Under the pieces are notes generated by a model, which worked only from the letters and a program-made list of their open reading frames with translations, made no database searches and was not told the origin of the DNA. A program made the translations under genes and the position numbers. Positions 23,732 to 32,242 of a DNA stretch of 41,733 nucleotides are shown here, in pieces. Every line of letters starts with the position of its first letter. Within the stretch, counting starts at the first letter, position 1. Source of the stretch: CAZZKF01 sp964654995 (GTDB taxonomy: Bacteria > Pseudomonadota > Alphaproteobacteria > CAZZKF01); NCBI GenBank assembly GCA_964654995.1, contig CAZZKF010000018.1:1-41733 (forward strand), written 5' to 3'.

Positions 23732-24943
23732 ATGATTCAGCCCTTTGAAAACAAGACGAAAAGCATGCGCCGCAGCGCCATTGCCTGCGGCGTCACGGTG
23801 ATCTTCGCCGGTCTGATCGCAGCCTTCCCCGCCGGCGCCGCCGATGGCATCTCGGTCGGGCAGCGCGGCCTTGAATTCAAAAGCGAGAACGGCGCCGTCC
23901 GCGGTCGCATCGGTGGCCGCATTCATCTCGATTTTGCCAACTACAAGGACGATGTGACAGTTTTCGATGACCGCAACGATATTCGGCGTCTGCGCGTCTA
24001 TGTGGCGGCCACCGTCTTCGACGACCTGACGTTTCGCATCGATCGTGATGTTGGCGGCACCAGCACCGGCTGGAAGAGCCTGTGGCTGCGCTATCGCCCG
24101 ACCAAACGGGTATCGATTACGGGCGGCAATTTCATCGCCCCGTTCGGGCTCGAGGACCTGATGAGTTCGAACAACATTCCGCTCATGGAGCGGGCCCTCA
24201 CCAACGTGCTGACCCCCGGGTTCTATCTCGGCGTCCAGGTCGCCACCTACGGCCGTAACTGGACCGCAGCCGCCGGCTATTTCGACGATCCGCTGGACAA
24301 GGACGCCGACAAGAAAGCCAGCAACGGCCATGGCTTTGTCGGCCGGGTTACCTTTGCCCCCGTCCGCAACCGGCGCCAGGTCGTGCATCTCGGCGCCGCG
24401 ATCGAATACCGCAACCTCGATGCGACCCGGGGCCTGCGTCTGCGCAGCCGCCCGGAATCCGGCATCACGTCGGTGCGGCTGATCGATAGCGGGCTGATCG
24501 CCGGGGCCGACGACTTCACCAACATCGGCCTGGAAGCGGCCTGGCGCAACGGCCCGTTCATGGTTCAGGGCGAATATATCCGCATGGAGCTGGACCGCAC
24601 CATGGGCGCCGGCCTGACGTTTTCGGGATGGTATGTGCAGGCAGCCTATGTGCTGACTGGCGAGCGGCGGCGCTACAGCCGGCGCCGCGGCGCCTTCGGC
24701 GACATCCGGCCGAAGTCGAAATGGGGCGCGCTGGAGATCGCGGCCCGCTTCTCGACCCTCGATCTCAACGACAAGGACATCCTCGGCGGCGAGGAGCGCA
24801 ATGTCACGATCGGCCTCAACTGGTATCTGCTGCGCAACTTCCGGGCGATGTTCAACTATGTCCGGGCCGAGGCCGATCCCAACCGCAATGGCCTCAAGGA
24901 AACGCCGGACATCTTCCAGGCCCGCCTGCAGCTCAAGTTCTAG
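23732..24943 (+). CDS. OprO/OprP-type outer-membrane porin
   Basis: A 403-residue protein predicted to be a beta-barrel porin of the phosphate-selective porin O/P family (PF07396-like). A signal peptide spans about residues 12-37 (MRRSAIACGVTVIFAGLIAA, cleavage near AGAA). The mature part alternates hydrophobic and polar residues. Near its start it has GRIGGRIHLDFANYKD, then RRLRVYVAATVFDDLTFRID and GNFIAPFGLEDLMSSNNIPL, a family hallmark, and it ends in a C-terminal Phe (QLKF) for BAM-dependent insertion. ATG 23732 is preceded by GAGAGAG; ATG 23765 is an alternative. It follows the hydrolase by 66 bases and probably completes the operon. Many family members are not phosphate-specific. Confidence 0.85.
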   Translation: MIQPFENKTKSMRRSAIACGVTVIFAGLIAAFPAGAADGISVGQRGLEFKSENGAVRGRIGGRIHLDFANYKDDVTVFDDRNDIRRLRVYVAATVFDDLTFRIDRDVGGTSTGWKSLWLRYRPTKRVSITGGNFIAPFGLEDLMSSNNIPLMERALTNVLTPGFYLGVQVATYGRNWTAAAGYFDDPLDKDADKKASNGHGFVGRVTFAPVRNRRQVVHLGAAIEYRNLDATRGLRLRSRPESGITSVRLIDSGLIAGADDFTNIGLEAAWRNGPFMVQGEYIRMELDRTMGAGLTFSGWYVQAAYVLTGERRRYSRRRGAFGDIRPKSKWGALEIAARFSTLDLNDKDILGGEERNVTIGLNWYLLRNFRAMFNYVRAEADPNRNGLKETPDIFQARLQLKF

Positions 24944-25715
24944 GGACGGGCATCGGCACCTGGCAGAGGTGGGTGACGATCCCGGGCGCGTCGAGATCGT
25001 GGAGCAGATAGGCCGGCGGCTCATCGTTCCACTCGGCGCGCCCGCCCGCACCCAGATTGACCTCCAGTTGGGCCAGCGTGCTCGGCGCGCTGAGCGCTGC
25101 GCGCCCGGCCCACACGGTCTGGGCATAGCGATGGGTGTGCCCGCACAGAATGCGCACGACATGGTCGTGGGCGGCAACGACGGCGGCAAGATCGGCACCG
25201 TTTTCGCAGGCAATCCGGTCCATGCGATGGAGCCCGATGGCGAACGGCGGATGGTGCAGGGCAAGCAGCACCGGCGCCGGTGCCAGACGCGCCAGTGTGC
25301 GGTCCAGCCAGGCGAGCCGGTCGCGCCCGATGCGGCCGAACTCGGCGCCCGGCACCACCGTATCCACCACCACCAGCCGATGGCTTGCGAGTTCGGCGAC
25401 ATAGGACACCGGGCCGTCGCCGGCGCCGAGATACGCGTGATCGGTAAAGGCGGCGCGCAAGGCGGCCCGGTCATCGTGATTGCCGGGCAGCAGATAAAGC
25501 GGCACATCGAGGTCGGCAATGCAGGCACGAAAGGCCTGATACTCCGCCGGCGCGGCGTTGTGCACCAGATCGCCGGTCGCCAGCACCGCCTGCGGCGGCC
25601 GGGGCAGGGCCTGCATGTGGACCAGACAGGCGCGCAACTGGCGCCCGGCATCGACGGGGCGCGAGCCGACCTGATCGGCACCGATGTGGCAATCGCTGAT
25701 CTGCGCCAGCAGCAT
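24933..25715 (-). CDS. Class III cyclic-nucleotide phosphodiesterase-like metallophosphatase (CpdA/Icc family)
   Basis: A 260-residue calcineurin-like phosphoesterase. All metal-binding blocks are present: QISDCHIG (residues 5-12), ATGDLVHN, LLPGNHDD, LLALHHPP and CGHTHR. The order and spacing fit the CpdA/Icc subgroup, which cleaves 3',5'-cAMP, though related enzymes act on cGMP, 2',3'-cNMP or glycerophosphodiesters. GGAGG lies eight bases before ATG 25715; a nearby ATG at 25720 is out of frame. It overlaps the end of the convergent porin gene by 11 bases and diverges from the beta-propeller gene, with the CtrA box between them. Confidence 0.85.
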   Translation of the reverse strand: MLLAQISDCHIGADQVGSRPVDAGRQLRACLVHMQALPRPPQAVLATGDLVHNAAPAEYQAFRACIADLDVPLYLLPGNHDDRAALRAAFTDHAYLGAGDGPVSYVAELASHRLVVVDTVVPGAEFGRIGRDRLAWLDRTLARLAPAPVLLALHHPPFAIGLHRMDRIACENGADLAAVVAAHDHVVRILCGHTHRYAQTVWAGRAALSAPSTLAQLEVNLGAGGRAEWNDEPPAYLLHDLDAPGIVTHLCQVPMPVPRT

Positions 25716-25778
25716 GGCATCCGCCTCCTTCCGCCAAGGGATTTGCGCGCCTGCGATCATATCCCGCAGCCGCGTTGT

Positions 25779-25793
25779 TTAATCGAATATTAA
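25779..25793. promoter_or_regulatory. CtrA binding site (TTAA-N7-TTAAC)
   Basis: TTAA at 25779-25782 and TTAA at 25790-25793 are separated by exactly seven bases, and the next base is C, a perfect match to the alphaproteobacterial CtrA box. It lies within a wider inverted repeat CGCGTT (25771-25776) / AACGCG (25792-25797). It is 114 bases upstream of the beta-propeller gene start and 64 bases upstream of the phosphodiesterase start, so either or both could be controlled. Confidence 0.7.
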
Positions 25794-25907
25794 CGCGCAA
25801 TCGCCACCATGAACGCCGGCAACGGCATCCGGTCATGGCCGCTGTGCCGTGCTCCGCACCGAACGGCCGATCCCGGCCGCAGGCGTCGGAGCCCCAAGGG
25901 TATGACG

Positions 25908-28679
25908 ATGGCGATTATCGAATTCGATACCAGCCTGATCGGCGCCTATATGACGGCGCAGACCAACCTGCGCACGGGAACCAGCGTTCCCGCCCTGCTG
26001 GTCGGACCGCCGCAGGCCAAGGATCGCGGGCCCGCGGTCGTTCCACCGTGGCAGATTCAGACAACCGAACGAACACTGGCCGAGAGAATCGCCGGCCTGC
26101 GCGGCAAGGCCAAGTTCATCGACATCAACGCCGAATCGGTCAAGAACTCCAAGGGGGACGACGACAGCAAGAAGCTGTTTGCGCTCTATAACGCGCTGAT
26201 CGACCTCAAGACGGTGGCCGAGTTCGCGGCCAGCGATCAAACGACGAGCGGCCTGTTCGCTACCCTCGATGCGACACTGCAGCGCGGCCTCGACGAGATT
26301 CGCAGCTATGTCTCCAAGACCAAGTTCGAAAAGGACCTCACCCTGCTGTTCGGCGCCAAGACCGACAATGTGCTCACCCAGGCGGCGCTCGGCAAGGTGC
26401 CGTTCGATTACATCGGCCGCGTCGTTCAGGTCGGCAAGCGCGACGATCCGCTGGCCAATCTGACCGGCACCGAAAAGTTCACCCTGACGCTCACCCGGGC
26501 CGGCGTGACCGACAACATTGTCATCGATCTCTCCGCGATGACCGATCCCTTGACCCTGCCGAATGTCGGCAAGTTCATCAACGACCAGATCGTCGCCGTC
26601 CAGGATGCCGGCGGGGTCCCCAAGTACAACACCCGCTTCAACGTCGTCGAGGTAAGCACCGGCCAGTTTGCCCTGAAGGTCAAGATCGGCGCCGGCGAAC
26701 AGGTCAGCCTGTCGGCCGCCGATACCCAGCCCGGCGTGGTCGTCGCCGGGACCCGGGTGATCCCGGCCAGTACCCAGGTGCCGTCGAGTTTCGTGACCGA
26801 ATTCTCGAATCTCTCGGGCGCCAGCCCCGACATCGTCTTTTCCGCCGATATTACCGCCCGGGCGCTCGGTCAGGCGGCCGGAACGACCTCGGCCAGCAGC
26901 AGCACCGACGAGGAAAAACCGGCGGTCATCCCGGCCGAGATCACCGCCCGGGCGGTGGCCACCGACAGCAAGGGCAACATCTTCGTGGTCGGCAGCACCG
27001 CCGGCGACATCGATCTGCAATTCAATCATTCCGGCGCCGAGGACGTTTTCCTGTCGAAATATGATTCCGCGGGAAACCTGATTTTCCGCCGGCTGCTCGG
27101 CGCCAGCGCCAATGCCGAAGGCTTTTCCATCGCCGTCGACGGCCAGGACAACGTCATCGTCGCCGGCAAGACCAGCGACAACCTCACCCCGACCAGCGTC
27201 GTCGACAGCGTCGATACGTTTGTGACCAAGTTCGACAACAACGGCAACGAGCAATTCACCTATCAGGCCCAGGCCGGGGTCACCGACGCCGGCCTCTCGG
27301 TGGCGGTGGATGCGAACAATGACATCGTGGTGAGCGGCTTCGTCGATTCCGGCCGGGTGGATATCAACCAGACGGCCGGCGGCGGGCGGGATGCCTTTTT
27401 CACCAAGCTCTCGGGCGTGGACGGCTCGGTGGTGTTTTCCCACCAGTTTGGCGGCGCCGGCGACGAGCAGGCCTCGGCGGTGGCGATTGCCGCGGACGGC
27501 AACATCCTGGTCGCCAGCGAGGAGAACGGCAACGCGGTGCTGCGCAAGTTCGATGCCACAAATGCCGGTGTCGAGCTTTATTCGGTGACGCTCGGCGCCC
27601 TCAACGGCGGCCAGATCACCGATATCGCGGTCGACGGCAATGCCGTCTACGTCGGCGGATTCACCAGCAATGCCAGCCTTGCCGGCAGCATCGTCAATGC
27701 TCATGGCGGCGGTACCGACGGTTTCATTACCCGCATCGACGATGCCGGCACATCCGGCAGCATCGCCTTCACCAGCTACGTCGGCGGCGCCGGCGACGAT
27801 CGCATCCGCTCGATCACGGCGAGCGGCGGCAATGTTTATGTCGCCGGCCATACCGATGCCGCCCTTCCCGGCCAGACGCTGACCGGCAAGACCGACGGCT
27901 TCATCGCCAAGTTCGACGGTACCGGCGCGCAGCAGTTCGTCAAGCAGTTCGGCGGCCAGCAGAGCACCTTCGATGTCAACGGCATCGCCTTTACCAGCCA
28001 GGGCACGTCGTCGCTGGCGGCGCTCGGCCTGCCGAGTGGCACGCTGACGCTGGACCAGAGCCGGGACGTGACCCGCCAGACCAGCGTTCGCCCCGGCGAC
28101 AGCTTCTACGTGTCGATCAATGGCGGCCCCAAGCGCAAGATCACCATCGATGCCGGCGACAGTTTCGATACCGTGGCGCGCAAGCTCAATCTCCTGTCGT
28201 TCCTCAACATCAAGGCGTCTTCGTTTTTCAGCCCCGACGGGCCGAAACTGCGCGTCGAGGCGCTGCGCGGTGCCACCATCGAGTTCCTTCCCGGCGCCGA
28301 GGGCGAGAACGCCCTGCCCGGCCTCGGGCTGACCGCCACCAAGCTGTTCGACGAAATCAATCCGACTTCGGACAATAATGAAAAAGACCCTTCCAAGATC
28401 GGCGGCATCTTCGGCCTTCAGCTCGACCGCGGCCTCAACCTGCGCAGCAAGGACGCCGCCAAGGCCGCCGTCAGCGCCCTCGATCTGGCGTCCGGCATCG
28501 TTCAGCGGGCGTTCCGGTCGCTGACCTTCGATCCGCAAAAGGAAGCGCTCAAGAAGCTGCTCGCGGAACGCGCGCCCAGCGGCCCGCCGCCCGAATATCT
28601 GACCAAGCAGATCGCCAACTTCCAGGCGGCCCTGGACCGTCTGTCCGGCGGCGGCAGCGCAACGCTGGGGTTCTTCTAG
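25908..28679 (+). CDS. Beta-propeller (SBBP-repeat) protein resembling flagellar regulator FlaEY
   Basis: A 923-residue protein with no signal peptide or membrane span. Residues 1-160 are mostly helical, from MAIIEFDTSLIGAYMTAQTN on. Residues about 342-684 form around six beta-propeller blades with repeats of the type AVATDSKGNIFVVGSTAG and AVDGQDNVIVAGKTSD, i.e. SBBP repeats. Residues about 724-815 (SVRPGDSFYVSINGGPKRKI, then ALRGATIEFLPGAEG) recall hook-associated or filament-cap proteins. The C-terminus is helical. Size and layout resemble Caulobacter FlaEY, reported to modulate flagellin gene expression; this is recollection, not alignment. AAGGG precedes ATG 25908 by seven bases; ATG 25902 is an alternative. 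The CtrA box upstream supports a flagellar or cell-cycle role. Confidence 0.65.
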   Translation: MAIIEFDTSLIGAYMTAQTNLRTGTSVPALLVGPPQAKDRGPAVVPPWQIQTTERTLAERIAGLRGKAKFIDINAESVKNSKGDDDSKKLFALYNALIDLKTVAEFAASDQTTSGLFATLDATLQRGLDEIRSYVSKTKFEKDLTLLFGAKTDNVLTQAALGKVPFDYIGRVVQVGKRDDPLANLTGTEKFTLTLTRAGVTDNIVIDLSAMTDPLTLPNVGKFINDQIVAVQDAGGVPKYNTRFNVVEVSTGQFALKVKIGAGEQVSLSAADTQPGVVVAGTRVIPASTQVPSSFVTEFSNLSGASPDIVFSADITARALGQAAGTTSASSSTDEEKPAVIPAEITARAVATDSKGNIFVVGSTAGDIDLQFNHSGAEDVFLSKYDSAGNLIFRRLLGASANAEGFSIAVDGQDNVIVAGKTSDNLTPTSVVDSVDTFVTKFDNNGNEQFTYQAQAGVTDAGLSVAVDANNDIVVSGFVDSGRVDINQTAGGGRDAFFTKLSGVDGSVVFSHQFGGAGDEQASAVAIAADGNILVASEENGNAVLRKFDATNAGVELYSVTLGALNGGQITDIAVDGNAVYVGGFTSNASLAGSIVNAHGGGTDGFITRIDDAGTSGSIAFTSYVGGAGDDRIRSITASGGNVYVAGHTDAALPGQTLTGKTDGFIAKFDGTGAQQFVKQFGGQQSTFDVNGIAFTSQGTSSLAALGLPSGTLTLDQSRDVTRQTSVRPGDSFYVSINGGPKRKITIDAGDSFDTVARKLNLLSFLNIKASSFFSPDGPKLRVEALRGATIEFLPGAEGENALPGLGLTATKLFDEINPTSDNNEKDPSKIGGIFGLQLDRGLNLRSKDAAKAAVSALDLASGIVQRAFRSLTFDPQKEALKKLLAERAPSGPPPEYLTKQIANFQAALDRLSGGGSATLGFF

Positions 28680-28683
28680 GCCG

Positions 28684-29172
28684 ATGACCCGGAACGACGA
28701 CCCGCAACCGCCCCCCTTGCCGACCGACCGACCGGTCGGCAGCCGCTGGCTGCTGGCCGTGCTGGTCGCCGCTCTCCTCATCGGCGCGCCCTGGGCGCCG
28801 ACCGGCGGCGCCTGGGCCTCGTCCGCCGGCAAGGAGAGCAGCGACGAGGATGAAATCGGCCCGCTGTTCATCGACCTCGGCACCGTCAATATCTCGGTCG
28901 TCCACCGCGCGCGGGTTCGCGGCCTGCTGAGCGTCGGGATCCAGATCGAGGTCTCTTCGCTCAAGCGCAGCCAGCGCACACGAAAGATGCGCCCGCGCCT
29001 GTACAATGCCTTTTACCGGGTGCTGAGCATCTACGCCGATTCGGCGCTCCGCCCGGGCCGGCCGCTTCATGTCGAATACATCCGCAAGCTGCTGCAGCGC
29101 GAAGCCGACAGGATTCTCGGCGCCAAAGAGGCCCAGATCCTGATCACCAACGCGTTGTTCAAGAAGTCCTGA
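28684..29172 (+). CDS. FliL-like membrane-anchored protein
   Basis: A 162-residue protein with one N-terminal transmembrane helix (about residues 21-43, SRWLLAVLVAALLIGAPWAP) and a periplasmic domain. The pattern FIDLGTVNISVV, RVRGLLSVGIQIEVSS, MRPRLYNAFYRVLSIYADSA and KLLQREADRILGAKEAQIL with final ITNALFKKS resembles the FliL / stomatin-like fold of flagellar stator-associated proteins, though similarity is weak. ATG 28684 follows the beta-propeller stop by four bases, so the two are co-transcribed and probably work together. No other flagellar gene is in the window. The alternative is an unrelated inner-membrane protein of alphaproteobacterial range. Confidence 0.55.
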   Translation: MTRNDDPQPPPLPTDRPVGSRWLLAVLVAALLIGAPWAPTGGAWASSAGKESSDEDEIGPLFIDLGTVNISVVHRARVRGLLSVGIQIEVSSLKRSQRTRKMRPRLYNAFYRVLSIYADSALRPGRPLHVEYIRKLLQREADRILGAKEAQILITNALFKKS

Positions 29173-29259
29173 CCGCCGGCCCCGGCGCCGCCGGCAGCGA
29201 CCCGTTCAGGCACACTGCGCCGCTTCCCAAAGTTGCAGACCCGCGGAGACACCCGTTTC

Positions 29260-29277
29260 TGTGGCAGAAATACCACA
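29260..29277. promoter_or_regulatory. Inverted repeat TGTGG-N8-CCACA
   Basis: A perfect 5-base inverted repeat with an 8-base centre, about 190 bases upstream of the TonB-dependent receptor gene. It resembles CRP/FNR-type sites in outline but the half-site and spacing differ from TGTGA-N6-TCACA. Possible operator of unknown regulator. Confidence 0.25.
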
Positions 29278-29309
29278 TACGCCCGCTGCGGTGGCTTTCA
29301 CGCCGCTAG

Positions 29310-29361
29310 CCCCCTGTCGCAATTGAAAAAATTTCGCTAGGCTTGATGCCAAGACAGGGGG
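29310..29361 (+). promoter_or_regulatory. Long inverted repeat upstream of the TonB-dependent receptor
   Basis: CCCCCTGTC (29310-29318) and GACAGGGGG (29353-29361) are perfect 9-base inverted arms around a 34-base, AT-rich centre that contains TTGAAA and a small CTTG-ATGC-CAAG hairpin. CGCTAG occurs twice, just before the left arm and inside the loop. It may be an operator pair flanking the promoter, or an RNA stem in the leader if transcription starts upstream. The receptor start is about 105 bases downstream. Confidence 0.45.
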
Positions 29362-29465
29362 ATAAGGCGTCGGGACGCACCTGCGGCGGTTCGTACGATC
29401 TGCATCGCCCCTGATACAGTTGGCCGCCCGCGGCGGCGACATGGTCTGTCTGATGGGGGAGCATC

Positions 29466-32162
29466 ATGGCCAATTTGCGATTATCGACCGCTACCGTTGC
29501 CCTGGTGGCGGCGGGTTTGTTGTTTGGCCCGACGTTTTCGGCTCAAGCTCAAAACGCCGAGTCCGATACCGCCGGGATCGAGGAAATCACGGTCACCGGG
29601 TCCTACATCAAGCGGCGTACGCTGAATTCACCGTCGCCGATTTCTGTCGTAAGTCAGGCGGATATTGAGGAACTCGGTGTTCCGACGATTACCGACATCG
29701 TCAAGAATCTGACGATCAACACCGGCTCCGAATTCAATTCCGACGCCTTTACCCAGAATCAGGGGACCGGCACCGCCCAGATCAATCTGCGCGGTCTCGG
29801 GCTGCAGTCGACACTGACCCTGGTCAACGGCCGGCGCCAGGTGGGCTCCGGCTCGGTCGGCGATGACGGCACCAGTTTTGTCGATATCAATTCGCTGATA
29901 CCGATGATCATGATCGATCGCATCGAGGTGCTGAAAGACGGCGCCGCCGCGCTTTACGGCTCCGACGCGATCGCCGGTGTGGTCAACTTCATCACCCGCG
30001 ACAATTACGAGGGCGCCGAGGTTCAGTTCAATTACCAGACCACGACCGAGGACATGCAGGAAGACATCTCGATCAGCGGCATCTTCGGGGTGGGCAATGA
30101 CCGCACCCATATCACCGTGGCCTTTACCTATTTCGACCGCAGCGAGCTGTCCTCGGGTGACCGCGACATTACCGCCGGGACCGGCATCAGCACCCTGGGC
30201 CAGCCAGGCTCCTTTTTCCTGCTGGCGCGTCCCGCCGACGGCAACCCGTACCAGCCGGTCTTCGACGTCCTTAACGCCCTCGGGCTCAACACGGTGGTTC
30301 CGGTGATGGACCCCACTTGCGGGACGGTCGGCGGCATTCCCAATCCGATCCCGTCGGTTCCGATTCCCGGCACCGGCACCTGCAACTTCGATTTCGGTCC
30401 GTACTACAGCCTGGTGCCCAAGGAGCAGCGGTATCAGGGCTATGCCACGGCACGCCACCAGCTGACCGATGACATCGAGCTGTTCGGGGAATTCGGCTTC
30501 TCGCGCAACCGCTCGACGCGCGGCAATTCACCGTCCTTCCCGATCCTTTCGTTCCCGGTGATTCCGGCGAATAATCCCGGCAACCTGTTCGGTGTGCCGG
30601 TGGTCTTCCTGGGCCGTGCGCTCGGCGCCAATGCCGGCAGCCTGCCCAGCATGAACAATTCCACGACGTTCCGCGGCGTAGCCGGCGTGCGTGCCGATCT
30701 GAACGACAGCTGGACGGCGGACGTCTCAGTCACCTACAGCGCCTCGGATCGGACGTTCCGTATTGGCGATACCCTGGCCGACCGCTTCTTCGCGGCGATC
30801 CAGGGCTTCGGCGGCCCCAACTGCCGGCCCGAAAACCCCAACAATCAGCCCGGGGTCGGCGACTGCAAGTTCTTCAATCCCTTCGGCTCCGGCCAGGCCA
30901 CCAACGATCCGGCGGTGATCGAGGATTTCTCGGCGTTCGCGATCAACAACACCCGGACCGAGTTGATCACCTGGGATACCGTGGTGTCCGGCATCACCAA
31001 CTTCCAGCTTCCCGGTGGCCCGATGGGCCTCGCCTTCGGCAGCCAGTTCCGGCACGAAGAGTTCTTCACCGACTGGTCCGACGAATATAACCGCGAGAAT
31101 TTCCTGTTCATCGTCGGCGGCCCCGACTTTGGCGACAAGCGCAATATCTGGGCGTTTTTCGCGGAAGCTTCGTTCCCGATTCTCGATACTCTCGAGATTC
31201 AGGCCGCGGTTCGCTGGGAAGATTACGAACGCAACATCAGCACCGTCGATCCCAAGGTCGCCATTCTCTGGCAGCCGATCGACGGCGTCTCGGTGCGCGG
31301 CTCGTTCACCACTGCTTTCCGGGCCGCGTCGGTGTTCCAGCAGGCCGGCAAGCAGACGATCCTGACCGACATCCGCGACGGTGCCAGCCGGGTGTTCCGG
31401 CCGGTAATCACGTCGGGTGATCCCGACCTCGATCCGGAAACCGCCAATGTGTACAACATCGGCATTTCCTGGGCGCCGCCGCAGGTGTCGGGCCTGACGC
31501 TGAGCATCGACTACTGGCGGTTCGAGTACAGCGACATCATCGTCAAGCCGAGCGCGCAGGGCGTGGTCAATGCCGAAAACGCCACCGGCATTCGCGATCC
31601 CCGGATCGTGCGCGGGCCGAACGGTGAAATCACCCGCATCTTCCTGGATTTCTTCAATGCCGCATCGCTGAACACCGACGGGCTCGACCTGTCCGCCGGC
31701 TATAGCTGGGACATGGCCGCATGGGGCTTCTTCCGGCTCCAGGGCGATGCCACCTACGTCAGCTCGTTCAACATCCGGGAGGTTGCCGGCGGTCCGGTCA
31801 TCGATGGGGCGGGCAGTCGCAACGCCACCAACTTTGCGCGTTCGGTCCCGACCTGGCGGGCCAATTTCATCCTCGCCTGGGCGCTCGGCAATCATTCGGC
31901 CAATGCCATCGTCCGGTTCATCAACTCGTATACGGACGATCAGAACAACGTGCCGATCGATTCGCACCTGACGCTGGATCTGCAATACAGCTATCAGCTT
32001 CCGGCCTTCTTCGGCGCCGACGAAGGCACGACGCTGAGCTTCGGGGCGATCAACGTCACCAACAACAAGATTCCCCGGGTCCAGACCAACGGCGGCTTCG
32101 ATTCCAAGGTCCACGATCCGCGCCAGCGGATGGTCTATGTTCGGGTCAAGCAGCCGTTCTAG
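29466..32162 (+). CDS. TonB-dependent outer-membrane receptor
   Basis: An 898-residue active transporter of the outer membrane energised by TonB-ExbB-ExbD. The signal peptide is MANLRLSTATVALVAAGLLF through SAQA, the TonB box is EEITVTG near residue 39, and the plug domain includes NLRGLGLQSTLTLVNGRRQV and LKDGAAALYGSDAIAGVVNF. The beta-barrel has many Tyr/Phe-ended strands and ends RMVYVRVKQPF with C-terminal Phe. Two pairs of cysteines lie in predicted extracellular loops. There is no N-terminal STN signalling domain, so it does not signal to a FecI-type sigma factor. GGGGAG precedes ATG 29466. It is monocistronic, with its own terminator; no binding-protein or ABC importer gene helps to define the ligand. 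Confidence 0.92.
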   Translation: MANLRLSTATVALVAAGLLFGPTFSAQAQNAESDTAGIEEITVTGSYIKRRTLNSPSPISVVSQADIEELGVPTITDIVKNLTINTGSEFNSDAFTQNQGTGTAQINLRGLGLQSTLTLVNGRRQVGSGSVGDDGTSFVDINSLIPMIMIDRIEVLKDGAAALYGSDAIAGVVNFITRDNYEGAEVQFNYQTTTEDMQEDISISGIFGVGNDRTHITVAFTYFDRSELSSGDRDITAGTGISTLGQPGSFFLLARPADGNPYQPVFDVLNALGLNTVVPVMDPTCGTVGGIPNPIPSVPIPGTGTCNFDFGPYYSLVPKEQRYQGYATARHQLTDDIELFGEFGFSRNRSTRGNSPSFPILSFPVIPANNPGNLFGVPVVFLGRALGANAGSLPSMNNSTTFRGVAGVRADLNDSWTADVSVTYSASDRTFRIGDTLADRFFAAIQGFGGPNCRPENPNNQPGVGDCKFFNPFGSGQATNDPAVIEDFSAFAINNTRTELITWDTVVSGITNFQLPGGPMGLAFGSQFRHEEFFTDWSDEYNRENFLFIVGGPDFGDKRNIWAFFAEASFPILDTLEIQAAVRWEDYERNISTVDPKVAILWQPIDGVSVRGSFTTAFRAASVFQQAGKQTILTDIRDGASRVFRPVITSGDPDLDPETANVYNIGISWAPPQVSGLTLSIDYWRFEYSDIIVKPSAQGVVNAENATGIRDPRIVRGPNGEITRIFLDFFNAASLNTDGLDLSAGYSWDMAAWGFFRLQGDATYVSSFNIREVAGGPVIDGAGSRNATNFARSVPTWRANFILAWALGNHSANAIVRFINSYTDDQNNVPIDSHLTLDLQYSYQLPAFFGADEGTTLSFGAINVTNNKIPRVQTNGGFDSKVHDPRQRMVYVRVKQPF

Positions 32163-32186
32163 GACCACGCCTCACGAATCGAGTGA

Positions 32187-32219
32187 CGGGGCTGCCCCAT
32201 CGGGCAGCCCCGTTTTTTT
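32187..32219 (+). terminator. Rho-independent terminator of the TonB receptor gene
   Basis: An 11-base-pair perfect stem (CGGGGCTGCCC with GGGCAGCCCCG), a 4-base loop CATC and seven T. It lies 25 bases after the receptor stop and before the end of convergent polA. Confidence 0.95.
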
Positions 32220-32242
32220 GTCCGGATCCGGCTTGGAACCGG

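Noticed and set aside
22643..25720. Open frame of over 1000 codons on the minus strand spanning the hydrolase, porin and phosphodiesterase
   Set aside because: It crosses three well-supported genes in the wrong frame or on the wrong strand. No recognisable motif; typical GC-rich shadow.
25833..29006. Open frame of over 1000 codons on the minus strand opposite the propeller and FliL-like genes
   Set aside because: It is the mirror of a GC-rich coding strand. The plus-strand frame has repeats, ribosome binding sites and family motifs, while the antisense translation is a low-complexity His/Arg/Gly/Val mixture.
29260..29277. CRP or FNR site before the TonB receptor
   Set aside because: Half-sites and spacing differ from both consensus sequences; kept only as an unassigned inverted repeat.
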